In this document: positions 25,003 to 37,700 of the stretch, piece after piece
Numbering within the stretch: the stretch's first letter is position 1
Layout: every line of letters starts with the position of its first letter
Assembly: GCA_026874595.1 (NCBI GenBank)
Contig: CM049307.1
Span: forward strand, 75,492,643-75,556,642
Source: Sipunculus nudus
Taxonomy: Eukaryota; Annelida; Sipuncula; Golfingiida; Sipunculidae
Direction of reading: 5' to 3'
DNA length: 64,000 bases
Made by a program: the position numbers and the translations under genes
The notes under the pieces: generated by a model
What the model was told of the DNA's origin: nothing
The model's database searches: none
What the model saw: only the letters and a program-made list of their open reading frames with translations

Positions 25003-26185
25003 TGGAACCCCACAATTACGACCACCCTGGGGACTGAGCAAAGTGGTTGTAATTTGGGGGTGGTCGTATTTGTGTTACTCTTACCTTGGTCGCATATATC
25101 ACGGCGATGTTTGATATGTATCAGTTTGTATATATTGCATATCTTTAATGTGAATTATAACAAAATATTTTACTAAGCGAAGAACCCTTATTAGGAATGT
25201 TTTATGTTGTGTAGCTGAAAAGAAAACAAAATTGTTTTATATATTTATTCATGATAAAAATATATATACATTGACATATACGTAGTGACTGATGATTAAC
25301 ACATAATTACACTAGAGACAATACGAAGATAACCTACTTGAACATATTGAACATAATACGTGGCTGTCATATATTTAGCCCTCCGCCTGAGTATATATTG
25401 CGTGCACTTGAGTTTTAACTGCTGAGCCAGTTGGCGCTGACTGCATCCTGGTGTTTCCGCCTTGATTATCACCACTTTCTCCTTCAAGAAGCGCTCTTTC
25501 CGAACCAGTAGAGAAATAAACTGACAGCTATTCTGATAAGGCAAGACAACGGATTTGCCCCCATGCAAGCTTTGTATTTATACATTTGACTGACTGCTCA
25601 ATACTCAGTGTGAGTAAGGTATGAGCACATTTAAGATTAACTAGATCATTAATTAGACCAATGAGGATCGAACATTATGTGATGAGAAAAAATATTAAGC
25701 TCTCGCCCCCGCACTTTTGGTAGCTGTAATACAGGTGATCACTGGGGGGCAATTAGCATCGCTAGCCCAAGACCCCAGGGCAGTTAGCCAGGCGGCCGGC
25801 TCATTAAGTTATCAGCCGATAGTTACCCTCTTTGATCTACAACTTACGCCTCAACGAGTCTCAGCGGGGACACCTAGTCAGGAAGGGTTACACTATGGTT
25901 GGGAACCCTTGTTACCCTCTTTGATCTTTCGTTAAGGCGCCTGTGACAAGGCGCAGCCATTGACTCGTGACAAAAGTTGTTTCAGTACTTCTCGGCGGTT
26001 GTCACATTAGCGGGGTCGCATTAGCGCTGGGGCCAGGATATCTGGTCATAATTCTGAATTTAGGTGTGGTCGTAATTTTGAGTCATTTTTAAACATAAAT
26101 AAACTAAAAAAAATTCGGAACCAAGCAAAGTGGTCGTAATTGTGGGGTGGTCGTAATTGTGGGGTGGTCGCAAGGCGGGGTTCCA

Positions 26186-26188
<3 letters not shown>
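25000..26188 (-). mobile_element. Tigger/pogo-type DNA transposon, internally deleted
   Basis: The left end CAGTGGAACCCC is matched by the inverted right end GGGGTTCCACTG. Similarity continues inward with ACGACCACC against the complement of GGTGGTCG. TA lies at both outer edges, as expected for TA target duplication in the Tc1/mariner-pogo group, though the flanks are TA microsatellite so this cannot be proved. CAGTGGAACC is the usual start of Tigger-type ends. The 1,189-base length and an N-terminal transposase fragment (25296-25568, reverse) indicate an internally deleted, non-autonomous copy. The phrase GTTACCCTCTTTGATCT occurs twice inside (25821 and 25911). The second half is markedly more GC-rich than the surroundings. 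Confidence 0.8.
25296..25568 (-). pseudogene. Transposase fragment with pogo/CENP-B-type helix-turn-helix
   Basis: A reverse open frame of 90 residues inside the TA-flanked element. Residues 29-50 read KEKVVIIKAETPGCSQRQLA then QQ, and YILRRRAKY follows. This fits the HTH_psq/CENP-B N-terminal pattern of pogo-family transposases (K-x-x-I-I-K ... G-x-S-x-x-x-L-A). These domains bind the terminal inverted repeats. No DDE catalytic domain follows: the frame ends about 40 residues after the HTH. So this is a remnant, not an active transposase. The N-terminal residues and tail are not recognisable. Confidence 0.6.

Positions 26189-26271
<83 letters not shown>
26189..26271. repeat. (TA)n microsatellite
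   Basis: About 41 TA repeats starting immediately after the right terminal repeat of the transposon. Confidence 0.95.
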
Positions 26272-26274
<3 letters not shown>

Positions 26275-27202
26275 TGATGTGCCAGTTAAATGTTCATGAA
26301 CAATTATGTATGCACATCCAAGGTCGTCACACTATCCAGTTAAATATTCTTATTCTGCCAGAGATAAAAGAAAGACGGGGCACAAAATAACATAGAGCAT
26401 TAAAACTGTAACTTGTGCAATGATAACGTGTCAACATTTCATGGCAATATATATTTCTGTATTATTACTTCCTCACCTATTAATGTATATGAGTGTATGT
26501 CTGTGTGCTATACTGGCATGAACATTAAAATAACCTTTGCTTAAACCATAAAGCTCTTATTTGTGTGAAGATTCCAAGAAGGAAACGAACAAAACCGTGA
26601 GTCATCAATACAAAATGCACTTTTGTTTATGGTTATATATGTCAAATCATACATCGGTTAAAGTTTGTGGATACAGTATTGGTTATGATGTGTTTTTAAT
26701 GTTTTATTCATATCAAAGTACAAATGTAAAAAGAAAATCAAGATTATTTTATTTAGTCTGGTCAGTTAAATTCAAACATCATCCAGCAGTATATAAGATA
26801 TAAGATGTTTGCCATTTTAATTATATATATCCATATTATGGGGGTGTAACAATGCAGTGAATAATTGATGCATTCAATTTCAACTCCCCTAATTAAATAC
26901 AAATTTATTCTTTACCTGTGAATCAATTAGTTTTGATTAATTTTTATGCATTCACCACCCCAAAACTCTTAGTTAGCGGAGTCAACTTTGACAGAGAACA
27001 CTGTGATGTCAAGACTTTATTTTTTATGTGCTCAAGATATTCTTTCAACACTTGTAGGAAAATGCTAAAATGGCAAAGAAACAAAAATGGCAGCAGTAAA
27101 CAGAGGGCAAGTTATATCTTAACTTCACTTGCTAAAACTAATTCACATTCATTGCGGTAAAATATTTGTTTTTATTCAAAAGAAAATTTTGAAATTTACT
27201 TC
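26272..27202. other. Intergenic sequence, nothing recognised
   Basis: AT-rich with short chance open frames of about 80 codons. No exon, RNA gene or repeat ends were seen. Confidence 0.4.
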
Positions 27203-28876
27203 TAGTTAGCTGACTATAAGTCATCTGAGCTATAGTCATGGTCCATTGTCCGTCGTCCGTCCGTCCGTCGTGCCGTCCGTCCGTCCGTAGATGTGGCACG
27301 TTTTGAAACCATAAGACCTAGGAATCCAAAATTCGGCATAATGTTAGATGTCCCCAAGATCTCCTACCAAGCCGAAAACTGGGTCTTTGCGACTTCGTTC
27401 CTTTGAGAAATTAAGGAAACCTCAATTTTTTTATTAAAAACCTATTTTAACACTTCAGGACTGCCTAATATCAAAACCACTCAACTGTTTTTCCTCATAT
27501 TTACCATAAATATTCCTCTATATAGTTCTTATGTACATGCTAGAAATTAGGTCTGTATTGTATAATTTAAAAAAGTTATGGGCCCAAACATAATGCATTT
27601 TGTAAGAAATCAGGAAGGATATTTGAACACTTAATACAAAACATGTTAAAGCTATGGACTTTTTTCCAGTCATATAACTTTAATTAATCAAAATTAAATT
27701 GTATACCCAAAATTAGATGAAAATCTTTAAAATTTTTAAAAATATTAACAAAAATAAAAAATTGGTACCTTAAATTTTGCTCAATTTTGACCATGGCACG
27801 TTTTTTTCCTGTAAGTACTGTGGTATCTTATTTTCACAGCATGTACAAATAAGGATTTAATCTGTTAAAATCTTAAATATAAAAAATAAAAGGTGCAAAA
27901 TTAGGCTAGTTATTGAATTTGTTTGGAGGCTCTTGTTGTATTACCTAACATTGTCAAGCAGTCCACTGTGGTCACTGTAGGTCATTCAGTGCAGCTCTGT
28001 ATGCTCCCCAGGCTGTTATGTAATCCCATCACTCCTGCAAGCCCTCTCTCTTGTTGAGCTTGATCAGGCTGCCAGCATAAATACCACAGGGAGCCTTTCT
28101 CTCTCTCTCCCCCCCCCCCCCCCCCCCCCCACCACCCCATTCTGTTGACAGACCTGTACTCTAAACAAGATGAATCTTATAATTTCACATTTTTTAAGCG
28201 ATGATCAGTAACAACAGAGACCCCTCACTGAACCCACCGCTTCGATACACAGGACTAATATACAAGACAAAGCTGACAATTTTAATGTTAAAAAATTCTT
28301 TTTGTTGAGACTTGGACAATTTTGATTTATTTTAAAGAAAAAAATGTTCAGGAATTTAATCCTAATATTCATATATGGTAAAATATTAGGACCTAATGAA
28401 AGTGCTAACTGACAAGATTTAAGAAGATATAAATACTTTGTAGCATTTTGTTCATATCTCTTAAAGTTGGTGGGGCCTAGTTATCTAGTTTTTAAAATTA
28501 GAAATATTGGTCAAACTTTGTGGGATTAATTTTTAACTCATATGGCCATATATTTAACTTTTGAAATATTAATTACCTTCACACATTATTTGTTTATGAA
28601 ATGGAACTTTTATATGACACTTACCGTAAGCCCATTTTTTCCCTTGGTGCATCACTAAATGGTTTCAGGCCAAAGGTTTCATTTATTACACAGTCCAAAT
28701 GCTTTAGCTCATGTCCATTATTCTATAATTTACAGAGTTTCATTTAAGCTGGGCCATTTTCTCTTAGCTTTTCAAATGGTAATATACATGGCAAAACCAT
28801 AAGAAACAAAAATATTTTGCAGTTACTAATATTTTGCAAAATTCAGCTGAGCGACGTGACCCATAGGTCCCTTGTT
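27203..28876 (+). mobile_element. CTTG-terminus element, close relative of 10075-12741
   Basis: It begins AGTTAGCTGACTATAAGTC, lacking part of the left terminus, and shares long near-identical text with 10112-10720 (for example AATGTTAGATGTCCCCAAGA and CTACCAAGCCGAAAACTGGG). The right end reads CAGCTGAGCGACGTGACCCA followed by TAGGTCC and CTTGTT. It has one copy of the internal segment where the 10-kb element has two. No coding capacity. Confidence 0.65.
28109..28130. repeat. C22 homopolymer
   Basis: Preceded by a CT run and followed by ACCACCCC. It is the longest C run in the window. Confidence 0.95.
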
Positions 28877-30350
28877 TTAATTTAATCAAGAATCAAATTG
28901 AAGGTAAAGAATCAATTAATTGAGTGGATTCTGAGGCCACACACAATTCACAGGCCTAATACTTACATATGCAGTATACAGGTTCAAAAACAGACCACAC
29001 ACCTACATTAGCATTGCAGCACTGCTCAGTTTGGCATTCTAATTATATGGACACATAATTGTTGGTTATCAAGAAAGAAAATGCAACAAGAAATTTTCAG
29101 CTAAACTTGTCATCAACGTTTGCATGGTCTGGTAACCATGAATGAATCCAAGGCATGAACCCAACTTCACTGGACTGAAAATGTCCCCTTCCCAAATGAA
29201 AGGCCATGTTAGGTAAGCCAGATTCCCTGTCTGATGAACTATATACTTGGAATAACCCTCCTTATATTTATATAGGTTCTGTAAATAACAGACCACAAGT
29301 ATACAAATAAATGAAAATTGTAAATGCATGTACCAGATGAAGGACTTGCTTCTATGGAACATTCTGGACATTATAATAAAACAGTGTATACCGTAGTGGT
29401 CAGAACTTGTCATTGTTAACATCATGGTCAATAATTGAAAGAAAAAAATATGGTGAGTGACTATTAATCAGATATTTTATGTTTCTTCTATATTTCCAAT
29501 AAATCCACTTTGAGGAATTATACCTAATATATTGATTGAGTAAGTCTGACCTGTAGATCACTCTGTTCAACCAGTAGGTGCCCATTGAAATGTGGCAGTT
29601 ATTCTCTTGAACTTAAATATTTTCACACAGTTTCTACACTAAAGCTGATTTAAGAGAGCAAAGGGCTAATATGAGGTGTGAAACCCTTTAACAAAAATCA
29701 ATATTTATATTTTGCATCCTTCTGTTTCTTCTGAGTCTTTTGGCCAAGTGATTAATGGCGCCTATGATGGGCTGACAGCCTCACTTTGACAATTATACTT
29801 TTAGAATGTTTATGATACTCAACAACCAATCAGCAGCTTTTAAATGTAGTTGTTGAGCATGTGACCAGTGACCTTGGCCTTCATCAGTGTGGTTGACATG
29901 TTGTAAAAAATTGACTGTTTTCTCATATATTGATTTTATTGAATTACTAATATATTTTACAAGGTACGGTTTTGGTTTCATTCTAATTAATTATGCCTAT
30001 GCATCATTCATCCATTGAATCTTATTTTCTGGCTCTGATCTGTGAGTTTAAGAAAAGATTTACAAATTTCAATGGGCACCCCATCCTGGAACACCGTTTA
30101 TTTGAAACTTGTTTGCTGCACAGTGGTCAGTTTTAATGCTCTTCGCTGCTTCTTTGTCTTTCTTATTATATGATAGGACTTGAATATTTTTTCTGGTTAA
30201 TAATGTAACAAACATAAAGCTGTGAGATTCATTATGCAATACATGTAACCAATTTAATTGATTATGAAGGAAAACAACCAATCATTGATATATCAGACTA
30301 CTAGTTGACAACTTTTATGATAGGGGGGAGGCATCTGCATCTGAAATAAA
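28877..30350. other. Intergenic sequence, nothing recognised
   Basis: Several open frames of 60-120 codons occur on the minus strand but have no splice-site support, no recognised domain and no codon-like bias. Confidence 0.4.
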
Positions 30351-31163
30351 TACCCCTTTCACGCCGTAAATGCAAACTGTGGTTTCAATCATCTTGAATG
30401 TGCATTAGAACGTTTACTCGGCAATCGATCCAAAGTGTTTTCAAACCGTTTTGGCCAAAATGGTTTGAATGCATGCAGCTCAGGAGGTGTTTCTAACTGT
30501 GTTTATGTAATTTGTTATATCCACTTTGCTAAAGTGTATTGTGACCGCTCTAGGAAGGTTTGGACCCATTTTCCTGAAGCAGCAACTTTGTCACAGCACA
30601 AGTGCAAATGCTTGTGTCAGTATATTGTAACATAGTTCCACATGTGAAATGTACACCTAATGCATTGGTGCTAGATGCCCCTGTGAACACACTTAAGCTG
30701 TGTTTCCATTCATCCGTAAATCACATACGTATCGTACGCAAAAAATCGGACCCCTCTTTTTAAGATGAACTGTTTCCACATGTACGTTTTAATGTGCTCC
30801 GCATGCGTATCCGCAAAAACGGACAGCATCGAAACGGATCGGTGAGCCATTCATCCGTTTTGCGGATGGCAAAAATGCCCACAATTCCCTACAGTGCCCC
30901 AGCGCCAGGTGTGAGGAGACATATTGACCTTCTTCCTGCCTGTCATCCTTCCAGTTTCAAAAGAGGCACGTGAAAGGGTATCTGTAAGAAAAATGTACGT
31001 ACTCATGGAAACAGTATTTGCGGACTGTGCGCTATGGAACATACGTACCTCTTTTGCGGATACGTTTTTTGCGGATACATGGACACACAGCTTTACACAG
31101 ATTGAAATCAATTGACTTGGTCAAACCATTCAGTTTGATTATGGTTTGTGTGTAAAAGGGGTA
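30351..31163. mobile_element. MITE-like element, outer copy of a nested pair
   Basis: The left end TACCCCTTTCACGCC is matched in inverted orientation at the right end (complement of GTGTGTAAAAGGGGTA), about 12 of 14 bases. It encloses a second inverted-repeat element at 30694-31095. No protein is encoded. The superfamily is not assigned because the target duplication is unclear. Confidence 0.5.
30694..31095. mobile_element. MITE-like element, inner copy
   Basis: The left end TAAGCTGTGTTTCCATTCAT pairs with the inverted right end (complement of GGACACACAGCTTTA). Inside, ATCCG and GCGGAT words recur on both strands (GCATGCGTATCCGCAAAAAC, TTTTGCGGATACG), giving strong self-complementarity. About 400 bases, no coding capacity. 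The small reverse frame at 30851-31111 is a by-product. Confidence 0.5.
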
Positions 31164-32520
31164 AAAGTCGTCAGATGGGCATATCCCTTTTAGGATCCTA
31201 TAAGATAACAAATTAAAATTGGTGTAAATTTGCAGTTACAGAAAAGAAGTTGGCACCTCAGTGCATACCAACATGCACCAACCCGTACTTGATAAATAAC
31301 ATAAATAAGCAGTTTCTTGTCATGTCCTGCATTTAAATGTCACTTTAACTTTTAATATACTTTCAAGTAGGGAAAGAATTATGAATTATTCTTATGTTCT
31401 TGCCTAGTTTACTGTAGCATTAATCCAATAAACAAACTCCACATATGTTGTCACATAATACCATAAAGATGATCAACCATATTTACCTTGATCTTCAAGG
31501 TCAAATCTGCAGAATTTTAGAATCAACATGGCCCCTGTAAATTTTGAAGTACTGCATATAGTTCTTTTCCTCAAATTTGACACAACAGTCATTTCTGCCA
31601 TTTTCTCAGAGGATTTTGAAACTGGAGACCTTGACTTTGATTTTCAAAGGTCAGATACATGGAAATCTAGAATGATTGTGACCATTTTAACTTCTGAAGT
31701 ACACTAAAATTTTTGTGGATTGACATGGTCTGACCTTGCGTGAGCGTATACATTTTGGGAATCACCTGGAAATTTTAAAGGAAATTATTATATAAATCAG
31801 AGCAAAAACTGACAACATATGAAAGGTCAAGCTGGTAATAATTTAGTTCCTTTAACACAAACTGATGCTGTGCACAACATCAGCAACATCAAATATGCTC
31901 TAGTGATTAACTATTCAGAGATGAGAGAAATATGCTTGTAATAACCATCAAGGGTCAATAGGCCTACCTTTATATTCAAAGGGTCTTTATGATTTTTATG
32001 CTTGCTGATTTCTTTGTAAAGGACAATCAACAGGTCTGTATGGATCTCAGTGACAGCCAGTAACTAATAAACTTGGACTTACTTGCTTTGTATGTGAAAC
32101 CAGCAAGTTTCATTCATTATTTTAATCTGATCTAATAAGTACTTCATGAAAGATTTCATACTTAATATAGAATCAAATACAATTTTTATGAGCAAATTTT
32201 ACAAAAATTTCATATTTTACAGTAATTCATGATAAAATTAACATCCCAAACTCTGTGATCAGTTTCCTCTAAAAACAAACTAAATGGATTTTACTGCTAT
32301 CAAATGGACCATTTACCATGTGCATGCTGTACTTTCCTTCCTGAACACTAGATCTAGTAACAGATATGCCACAGACATTCATGTTTGCATTTCCTGAATT
32401 ATGAGCAACATTGCTGATAAGCAGGTGGGTCTGCATGTTCCGCTGATGTCAGTCCATGTAAACTGTTATATGACCTTACAGTCATAAAAGAGAATTTCAG
32501 TAAGTGTACAAACCCAGTCT
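31164..32520. other. Intergenic sequence, nothing firm
   Basis: No gene seen. 31470-31800 has repeated phrasing (CCTTGATCTTCAAGGTC, CCTTGACTTTGATTTTC) similar in style to the degenerate repeats elsewhere, so it may be an old element remnant. Confidence 0.35.
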
Positions 32521-32917
32521 TTTTAGCTCAGCTGACTAAAAAGTCATCTGAGCTACAGCGATCACTCTTTTGTCTGTCAACAGGGCTCAAATCATAACTG
32601 CCGGTCATAGAAACATCTAACTGAAAATCCATTAGTCCATAACAAATCTCCTTGAAATTTGTGAAATTAGGTCACTGTGACCTATATCCTCTGAGCTACA
32701 GGGCTCTAGGTTACCCCCCCCCCCCCCCCAGAATTATTAAAAATGTGATACAAAAGCTCCAGTATCTGAATAACTAATGCATTGATTGCAATGATTCTTT
32801 CCATGTATATTGATCATTGAATGTTTCATTGTTTCCTGAAGACTCGTGGTGCCACCTGTATTTTTCCTAATTTAACACTTTTTTTTCTCTGTTTATGAGA
32901 CCTTCAGATGAAGCAAA
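32521..32917 (+). mobile_element. Truncated CTTG-terminus element running into the satellite
   Basis: It starts TTTTAGCTCAGCTGAC, then GTCATCTGAGCTACAGCGAT, and follows the 16293-19363 subfamily through one 340-base-type unit (CTGAAGACTCGTGGTGCCAC near 32837, then GAGACCTTCAG). It then gives way to the 33-base satellite. No right terminus was found. Confidence 0.6.
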
Positions 32918-35900
32918 TCCCACCAAATAGACCACCATAGTGATACTCAGACCCATCACAGAGACCACAATGTTGACATCCAGACCTACACAAAGACCAC
33001 AATTGTGACACCCAGACCCACCAAACAAAACACTATGGTGCTCCCAGACCCATCACACAGACCATTATTGTGGTACCCAGACCCACCAAACATACCAGCA
33101 AAGTGACACCTATACCTATCACACAGACCACAATGATGACACGAAGACCCGTCACACAAGACCACCATCGTGACACCCAGACCCACCATACAGACCAAGT
33201 TAGTGACACCCAGACCCACCACACAGATCATCATAGTGACACAAAGACCCACCACACAGACCACCAAAGTGACACCCAGACCCACCACACAGACCACAAT
33301 GTTGACACTTAGGCCCACCAAATAGACCACCATGGTGACACCCAGACCCACCACACAAAGCAGCATTGTGACACCCTGACCCACCACAAGGTCCAGCATG
33401 ATGACATCCCAGACCCATCACACAGAGCACCATGGTGACACCCAGACCCATAACACAGACCACCATGGTGATACCAAGACCCACCACACAGACCTGCATA
33501 AAGACACTCAGACCCATCACACAGACCACCATGGTGACACCCAGACCAATCACACAGACCACCATTGTGACACCAAGACCCTTCACACAGACCACAATGT
33601 TGACACTCAGACCCACCAAATAGACCACCAATGTGACACTCAGACCCATCACACAGACCACAGTTGTGACACCCAGACCCACCACACAAAACTATGGTGA
33701 CACCCAAACCCAACACACAGACCATTATCGTGGTACCCAGACCCATCACACAGACCACCATGGTGACACCCAGACCCATCACACGGACCAGGATGGTGAC
33801 ACCCAGACCCACCACACAGACAAGCATTGTGACACCCAGACCCACCACAGAGACCACCATCATGACACCAAGACCCACCACACAGACCACTATAGTGACA
33901 CCCAGACCCACCAGACAGACCACAATGTTGACACTCAAGCCGACCAAACCACCATGTTGACACCTGGATCCACCACATAGAGAAGCATTGTGACACCCAG
34001 ACCTACCACAAGGATCAGCATCATGACACCCAAACCCATCACACAGACCACCATGGTGACACCCAGACCCATCACAAAGACCACCATGGTGACACCCAGA
34101 CCCATAACACAGACAACCATGGTGATACCACTACACAGACCTGCATAAAGACACTCAGACCCATCACACAGACCACGATGGTGACACCCAGACCCATCAC
34201 ACATACCACCATGGTGACATCCCAGACCCATCACACACACCACCATGGTTATACCCAGAACCCATCACATAGACCACCATGGTGACATCCCAGACCCATC
34301 ACAAATACCACCAGGGTGACATCCAGACCCATAACAAAGACCACCATGGTGACACTCAGACCCACAACACAGACCACCATGGTGATACAAAGACCCACCA
34401 CGCAGACCTGCATAAAGACACCCAGACCCACCACACAGACCACAGTGTTGACACCCAGACCCATCACACAGATCACCATGGTGACACCCAGACCCATCAC
34501 ACAGACCACCATGGTGACACCCAGACCCATCACACGAACCACGATGGTGACACCCAGACCCACCACACAGACAAGCATTGTGACACCCAGACCCACCACA
34601 GAGACCAGCATTATGACACCCAGACCCACCACACAGACCACCATGGTGACACGCAGACCCACCACACAGACCACCATCGTGACCCCAGACCCACCACACA
34701 GACCACCATGGTGACACGCAGACCCACCACACAGACCACCATCGTGACCCCAGACCCACCACACAGACCAACACAGCAACACCCAGAAGAACCACCTAAC
34801 TAACAACCTGACACACAGACCCTCCAGAGACCAACACTGTCACACCAAAACCCACCACACAGACCAGCATGGTGACATTCAGACCCACCACACAGACCAG
34901 CATGGTGACATTCAGACCCACCACACAGACCAGCATGGTGACACCCAGACCCACCACACAGACCACCATGGTGACATGCAGACCCACCACACAGACCACC
35001 ATGGTGACATGCAGACCCACCACACAGACCACCATGGTGACATGCAGACCCACCACACAGACCACCATGGTGACATGCAGACCCACCACACAGACCACCA
35101 TGGTGACATGCAGACCCACCACACAGACCAGCATGTAGACATTCAGACCCACCACTCAGACCAGCATGGTGACATGCAGACCCACCATACAGACCACCAT
35201 GGTGACATGCAGACCCACCACACAGACCACCATGGTGACATGCAGACCCACCATACAGACCAGCATGGTGACATTCAGACCCACCACACAGACCAGCATG
35301 GTGACATTCAGATCCACCACACAGACCAGCATGGTGACATTCAGACCCACCACACCGACCACCCTTGTGACCCCAGACCCACCACACAGACCACCATGGT
35401 GACATGCAGACCCACCACACAGACCACCATGGTGACATGCAGACCCACCACACAGACCACCATGGTGACATGCAGACCCACCACACAGACCACCATGGTG
35501 ACATGCAGACCCACCACACAGACCACCATGGTGACATGCAGACCCACCACACAGACCAGCATGGTGACATTCAGACCCACCACACAGACCAGCATGGTGA
35601 CATTCAGACCCACCATACAGACCAGCATGGTGACATTCAGACCCACCACACAGACCACCATGGTGACACCCAGACCCACCACACAGACCACCATGGTGAC
35701 ATGCAGACCCACCACACAGACCACCATCGTGACCCCTGACCCACCACACAGACCACCATGGTGACATGCAGACCCACCACACAGACCACCATCGTGACCC
35801 CAGACCCACCACACAGACCAACACTGCAACACCCAGAAGAACCACCTAAATAACACCCTGACACACAGACCCTCCAGAGACCAACACTGTCACACCAAAA

Positions 35901-37700
35901 CCCACCACACAGACCAGCATGGTGACATTCAGACCAACCTTACAGACCAGCATGGTGACATTCAGACCCACCACACAGACCACCATGGTGACACCAAGAC
36001 CCACCACACAGACCACCATGGTGACATGCAGACCCACCACACAGACCACCATGGTGACATGCAGACCCACCACACAGACCACCATGGTGACATGCAGACC
36101 CACCACACAGACCACCATGGTGACACGCAGACCCACCACACAGACCACCATCCTGACCCCAGACCCACCACACAGACCAACACAGCAACACCCAGAAGAA
36201 CCACCTAACTAACACCCTGACACACAGACCCTCCAGAGACCAACACTGTCACACCAAAACCCACCACACAGACCAGCATGGTGACACGCAGACCCACCAC
36301 ACAGACCAGCACGGTGACATTCAGACCCACCACACAGACCACCATGGTGACACCCAGACCCACCACACAGACCACCATGGTGACATGCAGACCCACCACA
36401 CAGATCACCATGGTGACACCCAGACCCACCACACAGACCACCATGGTGACATGCAGACCCACCACACAGACCACCATGGTGACATGCAGACCCACCATAC
36501 AGACCACCATGGTGACATGCAGACCCACCACACAGACCACCATGGTGACATGCAGACCCACCACACAGACCAGCATGGTGACATTCAGACCCACCATACA
36601 GACCAGCATGGTGACATTCAGACCCACCACACAGACCAGCATGGTGACATTCAGACCCACCACACCGACCACCCTTGTGACCCCAGACCCACCACACAGA
36701 CCACCATGGTGACATGCAGACCCACCACACAGACCACCATGGTGACATGCAGACCCACCACACAGACCACCATGGTGACATGCAGACCCACCACACAGAC
36801 CACCATGGTGACATGCAGACCCACCACACAGACCACCATGGTGACATGCAGACCCACCACACAGAACACCATGGTGACATGCAGACCCACCACACAGACC
36901 AGCATGGTGACATTCAGACCCACCACACAGACCAGCATGGTGACATTCAGACCCACCACACAGACCAGCATGGTGACATTCAGACCCACCACACAGACCA
37001 CCATGGTGACACCCAGACCCACCACACAGACCACCATGGTGACATGCAGACCCACCACACAGACCACCATCGTGACCCCAGACCCACCACACAGACCACC
37101 ATGGTGACACCAGACCCACCACACAGACCACCATCGTGACCCCAGACCCACCACACAGACCAACACTGCAACACCCAGAAGAACCACCTAACTAACACCC
37201 TTACACACAGACCCTCCAGAGACCAACACTGTTACACCAAAACCCACCACACAGACCAGCATGGTGACATTCAGACCCACCACACAGACCAGCACGGTGA
37301 CATTCAGACCCACCACACAGACCACCATGGTGACACCCAGACCCACCAAACAGACCACCATGGTGACATGCAGACCCACCACACAGACCACCATCGTGAC
37401 CCCAGACCCACCACACAGACCACCATGGTGACATGCAGACCCACCACACAGACCACCATCGTGACCCCAGACCCACCACACAGACCAACACTGCAACACC
37501 CAGAAGAACCACCTAACTAACACCCTGACACACAGACCCTCCAGAGACCAACACTGTCACACCAAAACCCACCACACAGACCAGCATGGTGACATTCAGA
37601 CCCACCACACAGACCAGCATGGTGACATTCAAACCCACCACACAGACCAGCACCCTGTACCAAGACCCACCACACAGACCAACACCCTGACTCACCACAA
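32918..37700 (+). repeat. 33-base satellite array with higher-order structure, 4.8 kb
   Basis: About 145 tandem copies of a 33-base unit made of ACCCACCACACAGACCACC followed by ATGGTGACATGCAG, with CCACC/CCAGC and ATGCAG/ATTCAG/ACCCAG variants. The unit is a multiple of three and lacks stops, so several frames on both strands stay open for up to 309 codons. The 32.9-34.7 kb part is more diverged than 34.86-37.6 kb. A 60-90-base non-canonical spacer (ACCCAGAAGAACCACCTAA, then GACCCTCCAGAGACCAACAC) recurs at 34781, 35831, 36190, 37173 and 37498. The second marker CCGACCACCCTTGTGACCCC recurs at about 35354 and 36664. Nothing indicates coding. Confidence 0.92.

Noticed and set aside
29069..29431. 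120-codon minus-strand frame
   Set aside because: No domain, no splice sites and AT-rich codon use like its surroundings; consistent with chance.
33200..37200. Long open frames on both strands (up to 309 codons) suggesting histidine- or cysteine/glycine-rich proteins
   Set aside because: They are produced by a stop-free 33-base tandem unit and are open in several frames at once, with no splice sites, UTR signals or domain.
32918..37700. CRISPR-like repeat array
   Set aside because: Units are contiguous with no unique spacers, and the context is a eukaryotic genome.
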